Shown: in pieces, positions 1 to 7,690 of the stretch | Position numbering within the stretch: position 1 is the stretch's first letter | Layout of the letters: each line of letters opens with the position of its first letter | NCBI GenBank assembly: GCA_930633525.1 | Contig: CAKNFP010000001.1 | Location: forward strand, 4,339,501-4,403,500 | Source: Hyphomicrobiales bacterium | GTDB taxonomy: Bacteria; Pseudomonadota; Alphaproteobacteria; Rhizobiales; Beijerinckiaceae | Direction of reading: 5' to 3' | Length of the DNA: 64,000 nt | Notes under the pieces: generated by a model | What the model was told of the DNA's origin: nothing | What the model saw: the letters and a program-made list of their open reading frames with translations, nothing else | Databases searched by the model: none | Position numbers and translations under genes: made by a program

Positions 1-57
1 GATACCCATTTCACCGATCTAAATTATTTAATAAAATCAATTACTTATAGAGATGCT

Positions 58-147
58 TGGCGGAGAGGGGGGGATTCGAACCCCCGATGGGCTTGCACCC
101 ATGCCGCATTTCGAGTGCGGTGCATTCAACCGCTCTGCCACCTCTCC
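58..147 (-). tRNA. tRNA-Ser (anticodon CGA)
   Basis: Read on the minus strand this 90-nt stretch folds as a class II tRNA: a seven-pair acceptor stem, a D arm, an anticodon loop CTCGAAA with anticodon CGA (plus-strand bases 111-113), a long variable arm (GCATGGGTGCAAGCCCATC region) and a T arm with the conserved GGTTCGAATCC. The 3' CCA is encoded (plus-strand TGG at 58-60) and the discriminator base is G, as expected for serine. It reads UCG codons. Confidence 0.95.
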
Positions 148-401
148 GCGTCGGCGCGGCACTTATACGTGACATCGCCGTAAGATCAAGGGCCTCGTGT
201 ATATTTTGCACCGTCAACGCGTTGACATGCATGCCCATGGGATGTATCGACCCTCATTCCATGCGAAGTCTCTTCGCGCTCCGTATGTGCGCGTGGCTCC
301 TTCACTCTTGAAGCTGCTGCGGGTGAGTACGGCAACATCTGCCAAAAAGCCGGCCTTGTGGCGATAGCCCAAAGAGCCGGGTGGAACACGGGACAAGAAC
401 G

Positions 402-1058
402 ATGTTCGCAGTTATCAAGACCGGCGGCAAACAGTACCGCGTCGCCGCCACCGACGTGATCACCATCGAGCGCCTTGTCGGCGAGCCTGGTGATATCATT
501 GCCTTCAGCGACGTGCTGATGCTTGGCAATGGCGAGACGACCGAAGTGGGCGCGCCCTTCGTGGCCGGCGCCACCGTTGCCGGCGAGCTCGTCGAGCAGA
601 GCCGTGGTGACAAGGTCATCGCCTTCAAGAAGCGTCGCCGGCAGAATTCGAAGCGCAAGCGCGGTCACCGTCAGGACCTGACCGTGGTGCGCATCACCGA
701 GATTCTCACGGGTGGCGCGAAGCCGTCGGCGAAGGCCGTGAGCGCGAAGCCCGCACCGAAGGCCAAGGCGGCGGAGGCCGTTGCCGCGGCTGGCGCCTCT
801 GGCGATCACAGCAATCTCTCGTTGATCGCGGGCATCGGCCCGACCATCGAGAAGAAGCTGCGCGCCGCGGGCGTGACGACCTGGGATGAGATCGCTGCCT
901 GGACCGAGGCCGACATCGAGAAGTACGATGCCGAGCTCGCCCTGCGCGGTCGCATTGCACGCGACGAGTGGATCGAGCAGGCCAAGGAACTCCTGGCCGG
1001 CAAGCCGCCCCGCGCGAAGATCGATCAGGCCGAGCTGAAGTCCGGTGAGGACTACTGA
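402..1058 (+). CDS. rplU: 50S ribosomal protein L21 with C-terminal helix-hairpin-helix-like extension
   Basis: Residues 1 to about 105 are bacterial L21: the start [14 protein letters not shown] and the [16 protein letters not shown] rRNA-binding loop are both clear. L21 binds 23S rRNA in the large subunit. The chosen start is the ATG at 402; an upstream in-frame GTG at 381 would add seven residues not found in the family. The protein is 218 residues, about twice the usual 100-105. After an Ala/Lys-rich linker (residues ~108-138) comes a domain with [20 protein letters not shown], a helix-hairpin-helix pattern like that found in predicted flap-endonuclease-like or L21-associated tails of Rhizobiales. 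It is followed 94 bases later by rpmA, the standard L21-L27 operon. Confidence 0.95.
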   Translation: MFAVIKTGGKQYRVAATDVITIERLVGEPGDIIAFSDVLMLGNGETTEVGAPFVAGATVAGELVEQSRGDKVIAFKKRRRQNSKRKRGHRQDLTVVRITEILTGGAKPSAKAVSAKPAPKAKAAEAVAAAGASGDHSNLSLIAGIGPTIEKKLRAAGVTTWDEIAAWTEADIEKYDAELALRGRIARDEWIEQAKELLAGKPPRAKIDQAELKSGEDY

Positions 1059-1152
1059 GCGGCAGGGTTAACGGAAGGTTTAGGCAGTAGCGTTCAGAGT
1101 TGCGGAAACAGCGCCTCGCGCTACGCACGATAAGTAATTCAGGAGTTTCATC

Positions 1153-1419
1153 ATGGCTCACAAAAAGGCAGGCGGCTCGTCGCGCAACGGTCGTGACTCG
1201 GACGGCCGGCGTCTCGGCGTGAAGAAGTTCGGCGGCGAAAGCGTCATTTCCGGCAACATCATTATCCGTCAACGCGGCACCAAGGTGCATGCGGGCGCTA
1301 ATGTCGGCATGGGCAAGGACCATACGCTGTTCGCGCTCTGCGGTGGCCGCGTCGACTTTACGAAACGCGCCGGGCGAGCATTTGTATCGGTTGTACCCGC
1401 CCAACAGGCGGCAGAGTAA
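1153..1419 (+). CDS. rpmA: 50S ribosomal protein L27
   Basis: The 88-residue product starts [20 protein letters not shown], the L27 N-terminal tail that reaches the peptidyl-transferase centre, and continues with [10 protein letters not shown] and [13 protein letters not shown]. Length and sequence are standard, with no cleavable N-terminal extension of the Firmicute type. A Shine-Dalgarno AGGAG lies at 1141-1145, seven bases before the ATG. It forms an operon with rplU and is followed by a terminator-like hairpin. Confidence 0.97.
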   Translation: MAHKKAGGSSRNGRDSDGRRLGVKKFGGESVISGNIIIRQRGTKVHAGANVGMGKDHTLFALCGGRVDFTKRAGRAFVSVVPAQQAAE

Positions 1420-1437
1420 ACGGCGCAGCTTAAGACG

Positions 1438-1484
1438 AGGAGCTCCGCCGGCATCCCAGCGAACCGGCGGATCAAGGGGCTCCT
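1438..1484 (+). terminator. hairpin downstream of rpmA
   Basis: An interrupted inverted repeat pairs AGGAGC plus TCCGCCGG (1438-1451) with CCGGCGGA and GCTCCT (1464-1484). A second small hairpin, AGGGGAGA (1510-1517) with TCTCCCCT (1529-1536), follows. Neither has a long T tail, so this may be an attenuator or processing signal between rpmA and the acetyltransferase genes rather than a strong terminator. Confidence 0.45.
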
Positions 1485-1595
1485 AACGATAGCTTCGGAT
1501 CCAAGCGACAGGGGAGATGGGATGACCGTCTCCCCTTCGTCGTTTTCGCCGTCGTTGCCGACAATGGCACGCGGCCTTTTGGAACGGAGCGAACG

Positions 1596-2234
1596 ATGTT
1601 CACCTGCGGCATCATCGAAGACGCCTTCGTCATCGAGACGGAACGGCTTGCCCTACGCTCGCCGCGCCTCGCCGACGCAGCCGCCATCGCATGCTTGGCC
1701 GGTGATAAAGCCGTAGCCGAGATGACGGCTCATATTCCGCATCCTTATCCATCGGGCTTGGCAGAACAATTCATCACGACGGCACGCGCTGGCAACGCGG
1801 CCGGGCGACAGCTCACGCTGGTCGCAGCCTACCGGCATGCGCCCGATGAGATCATCGGCGCGCTCGGTGCCGCTCCGGACCGGGAAACATCCTTACCATC
1901 GGTCGGTTACTGGCTAGGCACATCGTTCTGGGGCCTGGGGCTGGCGACGGAAGCCCTGCGCGGCCTCATCGATATTCTGTTCGCCCGCAGCGAGAGCAGA
2001 GGACTTTCAGCGGCGGTCCGGGTCGTCAATCCCGCGTCCCGCCACGTCTTGGAGAAGTGCGGCTTTCGCCATGACGGTGCGGGCTTCATGGACTTTCCGG
2101 CCCGCGGCGGACGGCTTCCCGTTGATCTTTTCACCCTTGAGCGCGGCATCTGGGCCAGCCTCAAGCAGTGGGGACCAGCGGTCGTAGTCGAAGGCGTGCG
2201 TAACGACACAGCCTTGACAGCGCCATTAGGATAA
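1596..2234 (+). CDS. GNAT family N-acetyltransferase (RimJ/RimL-like)
   Basis: This 212-residue protein has the GNAT fold of the RimJ/RimL type. The N-terminal beta strand reads IETERLALRSPRLADAAAI, and the acetyl-CoA-binding motif A is visible as GYWLGTSFWGLGLATEAL near residues 107-124, followed by VNPASRHVLEKCGF, the usual C-terminal part. It would transfer acetyl from acetyl-CoA to an amine; the acceptor cannot be told. Acetyltransferases between rpmA and obgE are common in Hyphomicrobiales. The next gene begins ten bases downstream with a strong ribosome-binding site, so the two are probably cotranscribed. The C-terminal ~25 residues look unstructured. Confidence 0.85.
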   Translation: MFTCGIIEDAFVIETERLALRSPRLADAAAIACLAGDKAVAEMTAHIPHPYPSGLAEQFITTARAGNAAGRQLTLVAAYRHAPDEIIGALGAAPDRETSLPSVGYWLGTSFWGLGLATEALRGLIDILFARSESRGLSAAVRVVNPASRHVLEKCGFRHDGAGFMDFPARGGRLPVDLFTLERGIWASLKQWGPAVVVEGVRNDTALTAPLG

Positions 2235-2244
2235 GGAGAGGGAG

Positions 2245-2787
2245 ATGCTGGACAACGCGATCGAGACCCAACGCGCTCTTCTCCGCCCCATCGTTGCCGC
2301 GGACGCAAAAGCGCTGCATGCGGCTTTGACATGGGGCGTGGTGCGCCAGCTCAGCCGTGTTTCATGGCCCCTTCCGCTCTGCGATGTCGAGAATTTTGCT
2401 CGCAGGGCGGAAGAACAGACACGTGCCGGGGTCAGCTGGCATCATACGGTGCTTGTGGATGGGGCGCCGACGGGCGTGATGTCGATCAGGCCGCATCACG
2501 GCGCGATGAACCTCGGTTACTGGCTCGCTGAGGCCCACTGGGGCAAGGGCTTGGCGACGGAAGCCGCCGCTGCCTACGTGGCGGGCTTCTTCGCTGGTTC
2601 CTCAGACGTGCATCTCACGTCTGGAGCATTCAGTGACAACGAGGCATCGTTGCGCGTCCAGGAAAAGCTGGGCTTCGTCGTGGTTGGCGAAGGGCTCGTT
2701 GAATCGCAGGCCTGGGGGCGCCATCGTCCCCATTCTGACACGATGCTCGGACGCACGCGCTGGCGTGAAGGCGCCATGGCGGCCTGA
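2245..2787 (+). CDS. GNAT family N-acetyltransferase (RimJ/RimL-like)
   Basis: A 180-residue GNAT enzyme, a paralogue of the gene just upstream. It opens with the typical IETQRALLRPIVAADAKALH strand-helix, carries motif A as GYWLAEAHWGKGLATEAA and ends with the NEASLRVQEKLGF segment. The ribosome-binding site GGAGAGGGAG sits directly before the ATG. The adjacent position and same strand suggest the pair arose by duplication and is translated from one message. The substrate is unknown; family members acetylate ribosomal protein N termini, aminoglycosides or small amines. Confidence 0.86.
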   Translation: MLDNAIETQRALLRPIVAADAKALHAALTWGVVRQLSRVSWPLPLCDVENFARRAEEQTRAGVSWHHTVLVDGAPTGVMSIRPHHGAMNLGYWLAEAHWGKGLATEAAAAYVAGFFAGSSDVHLTSGAFSDNEASLRVQEKLGFVVVGEGLVESQAWGRHRPHSDTMLGRTRWREGAMAA

Positions 2788-2797
2788 AACGAACTCT

Positions 2798-2825
2798 CCC
2801 CGGCCACCCTCTAGGGCGGCCGGGG
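2798..2825 (+). terminator. probable terminator after the acetyltransferase genes
   Basis: CCCCGGCC (2798-2805) pairs perfectly with GGCCGGGG (2818-2825), with a short T run (TTT) directly after. It lies between the plus-strand acetyltransferases and the convergent minus-strand protease gene and could serve either strand. Confidence 0.6.
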
Positions 2826-2915
2826 TTTCGCGTTCATGCTGCAGCGGACGAGGCAGCAGATCTTGCAGGCTCTTCGCCGCGAAGAGAGGCACGGGGCCAA
2901 GCCGCAGATACTCCA

Positions 2916-4272
2916 TCAGAGTAAGAACATATCCGGTCGAATATCCTGGGTCGTCATGCCCGCCAGGGTCACGTAAGCCGTCCCCGCGCCACTGCTGGCG
3001 ACAAGCTGTAAGGTTACCGAACCGCCATAGGCTGAACTGTCCCACATGGCCACGTCTTCCAGTCGCGCCAGCCGAAAGCACCGAAGGTCGATCAGATTAC
3101 CTGAACCGCTTTTGAAATCCTCGATCAGGTCATGCCCATCGCCGGGAGCAATAAAGAAGAGGTTTCTTCCGGTGCCCCCCCTCAGGATGTCATCTCCCCG
3201 ACCGCCCGAAAGCACATCATCGCCCTCGCCGCCGTCCAGCCAGTCCTCACCGCCGCATCCCATAATGCGGTCATGGCCCGCCTGGCCACGAAGATGGTTG
3301 GCCCCATCATTGCCCCGCATCATGTCGTTCCCGGTACCGCCGATTGCCGCCTCGATGAAGAAGCGAGGGTCATTCGCGGGTGTTATCGGGGTGCAGACAA
3401 CTGTTTGCTCAGGGGCCGCGCCGTAACGCGGGAGGCATGGCATGACATGGCTCGCCCCCCCCCGGCCTAAGGTCGATGTTCAAATCCCGCTTGAAGTTCG
3501 AGAAATCGAAAGTGTCCCATCCTCCGTCATCGACAATTGTCTCGAAGACATAGTTGCCCGATGCTTTGTTGCGATGTTGGCCGTCGCGAAAACCATGGCC
3601 TGTCACCGGATCCCAGGAATACAAGTTATGGGTCCCGGAATTTGGCGAGCGGGCCGCCTGACCATAGAGTGCTTGAAGCGCCAACACATCCAGCGGCATG
3701 AAGCTCTGAGGATATTGGTCTCGACTGCAGCCCAAGCTCTGATTATCGCGCTCAGCATCGTAGCTCATGACGGTGAAGCGGCTGCTGTCGTATTCCTGCG
3801 GAAGACGCCCAAAGGCACCGTGCTGATGGGGATGCTTGAGCCCCAAGGCGTGGCCGATTTCGTGGTGTATGGCGTGGTGCTCAAAGCTTCCATCGCTAGA
3901 CGCCCGGTATTCCTCGGTAGTTGGAAACCAGATATCTCCAGCGCAATTGTGGCTATCAGGCATGTAGGCGTGAGGCTTTCTGACAAAAGATTGCGCGATC
4001 CGAATTACAGCACGTCCTGGATTGGCTTCGCACTCTATAAATTTTACATCGATGATACTCTCAATTTCTTCGAAAAATTTTCTAACCTTTCTCTTTATGG
4101 GTTCGCTCGCCTCCCGAAAATATGAGATCGATTCAGGTGGATAAAACAAGCCATAATCGTCCATTGATTTCGGAAAACTGTAGGTTATATTTTTTGATCC
4201 CCATTTTTTAGCATGAATTAATCCATCAATAGCTTTATTTCCGGTCATAATATTATCGATGATGCTCATCAC
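2916..4272 (-). pseudogene. serralysin-like (M10B) metalloprotease with RTX repeats, out of frame at a G9 tract
   Basis: Two overlapping minus-strand frames together make one serralysin. The first (start ATG at 4272) holds the zinc site HEIGHALGLKH at residues 137-147 and the Met-turn VMSYD near residue 169. The second (down to 2916) holds about seven calcium-binding nonapeptides (GGTGNDMMR, GNDGANHLR, GGEGDDVLS, GGRGDDILR and others) and a C-terminal secretion-like domain ending DMFLL. The switch falls at a run of nine C on the plus strand (3455-3463); with eight, the frames join into a 451-residue protein through PGGASHVMPC. As written, the first frame ends at 3409 and loses the RTX part. 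The 5' third is AT-rich compared with its surroundings, which hints at transfer. Serralysins are exported by type I secretion; no exporter genes are nearby. It may be a phase-variable gene, a decayed one, or contain a sequencing error. Confidence 0.85.
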
Positions 4273-4473
4273 ATTCCTCGTATCCTTGCAGGAATGCGTT
4301 ACTCGCTCTCATCACAGCTTGACATGCGGATTGCGCCGAGAGCCTGGCGGTTCGTGCAGGAATTTGCGTTCTGCACGCACGAAGCCCACATCTTGGGCGA
4401 CCGCAACGCGTTGCAGCGTTCACCAAGCTCCTGTAGGAACAAGGCTCGTCCCGCAGTGGGCGGGAGTGGTGTC

Positions 4474-5508
4474 ATGAAGTTTCTCGATCAAGCCAAGGTC
4501 TATATACGCTCAGGTGATGGTGGCGCGGGATGCGTCTCCTTCCGGCGTGAAAAATTCATCGAATTCGGCGGCCCGAACGGCGGTGACGGCGGGCGCGGTG
4601 GCGATGTCGTCGTGGAGTGCACCGATGGGCTCAACACGCTGATCGACTATCGCTATCAGCAGCATTTCAAGGCCCGACCCGGCATGCACGGCATGGGCAA
4701 GAACCGCAATGGCCCGCGCGGGGACGATGTGGTTCTCAAGGTCCCTCAGGGCACCGAGATCTACGCGGAGGATGACGAGACCTTGCTCGCCGACATGACC
4801 GAGGTCGGCCAGCGCGTCATTCTGGCGCGTGGCGGCAATGGCGGCTTCGGCAACGCCTATTTCAAGTCATCCACCAACCAGGCACCACGCCACGCCAATC
4901 CCGGCCAGACCGGCACGGAGATGTGGATCCGGCTTCGGCTGAAGCTTATTGCGGATGCCGGTCTCGTCGGCCTGCCGAATGCCGGAAAGTCGACATTCCT
5001 CGCCGCGGTCAGCGCCGCAAAGCCCAAGATCGCGGACTATCCCTTCACGACGCTCCATCCCGGCCTCGGCGTGGTCGGCGTGGATGGTCGGGAATTCGTG
5101 CTGGCCGACATTCCCGGCCTCATCGAGGGCGCCCACGAGGGGCATGGTCTGGGCGACCGCTTCCTCGGCCATGTCGAGCGTTGCCGAGTGCTGCTCCATC
5201 TCGTGGACGGCACCGGCGAGCACGCAGGCAAAGCCTACAAGACCGTGCGCGCGGAGCTCGAAGCCTATGGCCATGGGCTCAGCGACAAGCCCGAGATCGT
5301 GGTGCTGACGAAAGCCGACTCGCTTGATAACGAGACGCGCAAGGATCAGGTCGCGCGGCTGAAGAGGGCGGCCAAGCGCACACCTTATGTGATCTCGGCG
5401 GCATCGGGCGCCGGCGTGCGCGACGTGCTCCGGGCTGTCATGGCGACGCTCGACGGTGTTGACGCCGCCGAAGCCGAGAGTGCGGACGACGCCCCCTGGC
5501 AGCCGTAA
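4474..5508 (+). CDS. obgE: GTPase ObgE/CgtA
   Basis: A 344-residue Obg GTPase that takes part in 50S subunit assembly and stress control. Residues 1-158 form the glycine-rich Obg fold ([31 protein letters not shown]). The G domain has the P-loop GLPNAGKS starting at residue 166, the G3 motif [12 protein letters not shown] near 212, TKAD near 277 in place of the common NKxD, and SAASGAG as G5. The start is the ATG at 4474; an in-frame ATG at 4294 would add 60 residues foreign to the family. Downstream there is a long palindrome, then the convergent transporter gene. Confidence 0.96.
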   Translation: MKFLDQAKVYIRSGDGGAGCVSFRREKFIEFGGPNGGDGGRGGDVVVECTDGLNTLIDYRYQQHFKARPGMHGMGKNRNGPRGDDVVLKVPQGTEIYAEDDETLLADMTEVGQRVILARGGNGGFGNAYFKSSTNQAPRHANPGQTGTEMWIRLRLKLIADAGLVGLPNAGKSTFLAAVSAAKPKIADYPFTTLHPGLGVVGVDGREFVLADIPGLIEGAHEGHGLGDRFLGHVERCRVLLHLVDGTGEHAGKAYKTVRAELEAYGHGLSDKPEIVVLTKADSLDNETRKDQVARLKRAAKRTPYVISAASGAGVRDVLRAVMATLDGVDAAEAESADDAPWQP

Positions 5509-5536
5509 CCGGCCGAGAGTTCCAAACTATTGCTAT

Positions 5537-5604
5537 CACGTATCACGCCGTCATTCCGAATGCCGCGCCTTGGGGAGGCGCTCGGAATGACGGCGTGATA
5601 CGTG
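5537..5604. repeat. long intergenic palindrome between convergent genes
   Basis: A perfect 23-base inverted repeat (5537-5559 CACGTATCACGCCGTCATTC and on, with 5582-5604) encloses a second stem GCGCCT/AGGCGC (5565-5570 with 5576-5581). The core CGTCATTCCGA/TCGGAATGACG is of the kind seen in dispersed intergenic palindromes of alphaproteobacteria. It may act as a bidirectional terminator for obgE and the transporter gene. Confidence 0.75.
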
Positions 5605-5608
5605 TGAA

Positions 5609-7012
5609 TCAGCGTGCTCTAACGCCAGCGATCAGCAAGCCGCCGAGACCGAAGAAGCCGATGAGAACGGCGAGGCCGGCGCTTTGGCTGTTGAAGAGAT
5701 AAGTCGCCGTGGCGACCAGCGTCGGGCCTAGAAACGACGTGACTTTGCCCGACAGCGCGAAGAGGCCAAAGAACTGCCCGGCCTGTCCAGGCGGCGCGAG
5801 ACGGACGAGCAGGCTGCGTGAGGAGGCCTGCAGTGGCCCTGCGACAAGGCCGATGGCGAGGCCAAGCGCGAGATAGACCTTTTCGGGCAGATGCGCATAA
5901 AGCCCCGCCCCCGGCGCCATGGGACCAGTCGGCCAGACGAACAGGATATGGTCACGGCCCAGCGAGAGGATCCCGAGGCAGCACAGGACGAGGATCGTCA
6001 GCGAGCCGAGGATGACCCGCTTGCCGCCGATGGCATCGTCGAGGCGGCCGCCGATGAAGGCACCGATCGTCCCCGTCAGGGTCAGGAGGATGCCGAAAAC
6101 GCCGATCTCGATCATGCCCCAGCCGAAGACACCGGCGGCGTAGATGCCGCCGAAGGCAAACAGCGCCACGAGGCCGTCCTGATAGATCATGTTGGCGAGG
6201 AGGAACCGCCCTATGTCCCCGAGGCTCCTGGCCTGTCGCACGGTCTCCTTCAACGCGTGGAAGCCTGCGTGCATGGCGACCTTGAGGGGAATGCCGCTGG
6301 TCTTCACATCCGGCGTCAAGAGCAGCATCGGGGTAACGAAGACAACGAACCACAGAGCGGTCAGTGGACCGACCAGCCGGTCACCGGCGAAGGTCGCGGG
6401 ATCGAGCCCGAAGAGCGGCGTGAGTCCGGCCAGCGTCCTGCCCGTCTCCGGTGACGCTGCGAAGAGGGCCAGCGTCAGGGCCAGCGAGATCAATCCCCCC
6501 ACGTAGCCCGTCGCCCAGCCGGCACCGGACAGCCGGCCGATGCGCTCCGGCGGCACCAGATGCGGCATCATGGAATTGTTGAAGACGGTGGCGAATTCAG
6601 CGCCGATTGTCGCAACCGCGAAGGCAAAGAGTGCCAGCGCGATCGCCCCCGGCACGCCCGGCGCCGCCCACCACAAGGCCGCCGAGCCAACGGCCAGAAG
6701 CAGGCCAAAGAGAATAATCCAGGGCTTCTTGGGGCCTGTCGTGTCAGCCACCGCGCCGAGGAACGGCGAGGTCAGGGCGATCGCAAGCCCGGCGATACCC
6801 GTCGCGTAGCCCCACAGGCTTTGCCCGCTCACCGGATCGGGCGCGAGGCGGGCCGCGAAATAAGGCGCGAACACAAAGGTGGTGATCAAGGTGAAGAACG
6901 GCTGCGTGGCCCAGTCAAAGAAGATCCAGGCAACGACCGCGCGCTTGGGTGGATAGTCTGGCGCTACCGGTTCGGCGGGAAGCGACTCATGCCGCAATTG
7001 GAGTGATGACAA
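5609..7012 (-). CDS. MFS transporter of the UMF1/Atg22-like family
   Basis: A 467-residue integral membrane protein with about twelve hydrophobic segments. The N-terminal WIFFDWATQPFFTLITTFVF and the loop AVADTTGPKKPWI after helix 2 are characteristic of the UMF1 branch of the major facilitator superfamily (relatives of Atg22 vacuole effluxers). The transported compound is unknown. Translation probably starts at the TTG at 7012, preceded by AAGG; it lies 15 bases after the bluB stop, so the gene is likely the third of a gdh-bluB-transporter unit. The C terminus is short (LIAGVRAR). Confidence 0.85.
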   Translation of the reverse strand: MSSLQLRHESLPAEPVAPDYPPKRAVVAWIFFDWATQPFFTLITTFVFAPYFAARLAPDPVSGQSLWGYATGIAGLAIALTSPFLGAVADTTGPKKPWIILFGLLLAVGSAALWWAAPGVPGAIALALFAFAVATIGAEFATVFNNSMMPHLVPPERIGRLSGAGWATGYVGGLISLALTLALFAASPETGRTLAGLTPLFGLDPATFAGDRLVGPLTALWFVVFVTPMLLLTPDVKTSGIPLKVAMHAGFHALKETVRQARSLGDIGRFLLANMIYQDGLVALFAFGGIYAAGVFGWGMIEIGVFGILLTLTGTIGAFIGGRLDDAIGGKRVILGSLTILVLCCLGILSLGRDHILFVWPTGPMAPGAGLYAHLPEKVYLALGLAIGLVAGPLQASSRSLLVRLAPPGQAGQFFGLFALSGKVTSFLGPTLVATATYLFNSQSAGLAVLIGFFGLGGLLIAGVRAR

Positions 7013-7027
7013 TGGAGCCTTGCACGG

Positions 7028-7690
7028 TCAGCGGCTGTGAAGAACGGCTTCGATCGGCAAGGTCTCCTGCCAGCCGTGGCGGACGAGCTCCGGATCGAGA
7101 TGTTCTTCACAGGGCTCGCCGATGCATAGATAGGCGATAAACGACCATGTGGGCGGCACGTCAAGGGCCGCCTTGACGCGTTCGGGATCGAGGATGGACA
7201 CCCATCCCATGCCGAGCCCCTCGGCGCGGGCTGCGAGCCACAGCGTATGGATCGCCATCAGGGTGGAATAATGCAGGGTCTCCGGCATGGTTCGCCGGCC
7301 GAGACCATATCCGGCCTCTGGCTTGTCTTCGTTAAAGACGGCGACATGGGCCGGCGCATCCCGCAGGCCCGCAAGCTTCAGCGTGGCATAGGACGAGGCG
7401 CGATCACCCGTATAGCTCGTCAAGGCCTCGGCATTGCAGCGCTCGAATTCGGCGATGATAGCCTGCCGCCGCGCCGGTGTAAGCACCTCGACGAAGCGCC
7501 ACGGCTGGCTGTTGCCGACCGAGGGGGCCAGCACCGCGAGATCGATGAGATGCCGCAGCGTGCCCTCGGGCATGGGCGCGCCGGTGAAGCGGCGCACATC
7601 GCGCCGCCATGCCAGGAGTTCCTCCAGCTGCTTGCGAAACGTCGGGCCGAATACCGGCGGATCGACGGGTTGGCACGGTCGCGCTGTCAT
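7028..7690 (-). CDS. bluB: 5,6-dimethylbenzimidazole synthase BluB
   Basis: BluB is a flavin-destroying nitroreductase-fold enzyme that cleaves reduced FMN with oxygen to make the lower ligand of vitamin B12. The 220-residue product has the family signatures LAWRRDVRRF, LAPSVGNSQPWRFVEV and AYLCIGEPCEEHLDPELVR. The start ATG overlaps the stop of the glutamate dehydrogenase gene by four bases, pointing to coupled translation. No other cobalamin genes lie in the window. Confidence 0.93.
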   Translation of the reverse strand: MTARPCQPVDPPVFGPTFRKQLEELLAWRRDVRRFTGAPMPEGTLRHLIDLAVLAPSVGNSQPWRFVEVLTPARRQAIIAEFERCNAEALTSYTGDRASSYATLKLAGLRDAPAHVAVFNEDKPEAGYGLGRRTMPETLHYSTLMAIHTLWLAARAEGLGMGWVSILDPERVKAALDVPPTWSFIAYLCIGEPCEEHLDPELVRHGWQETLPIEAVLHSR

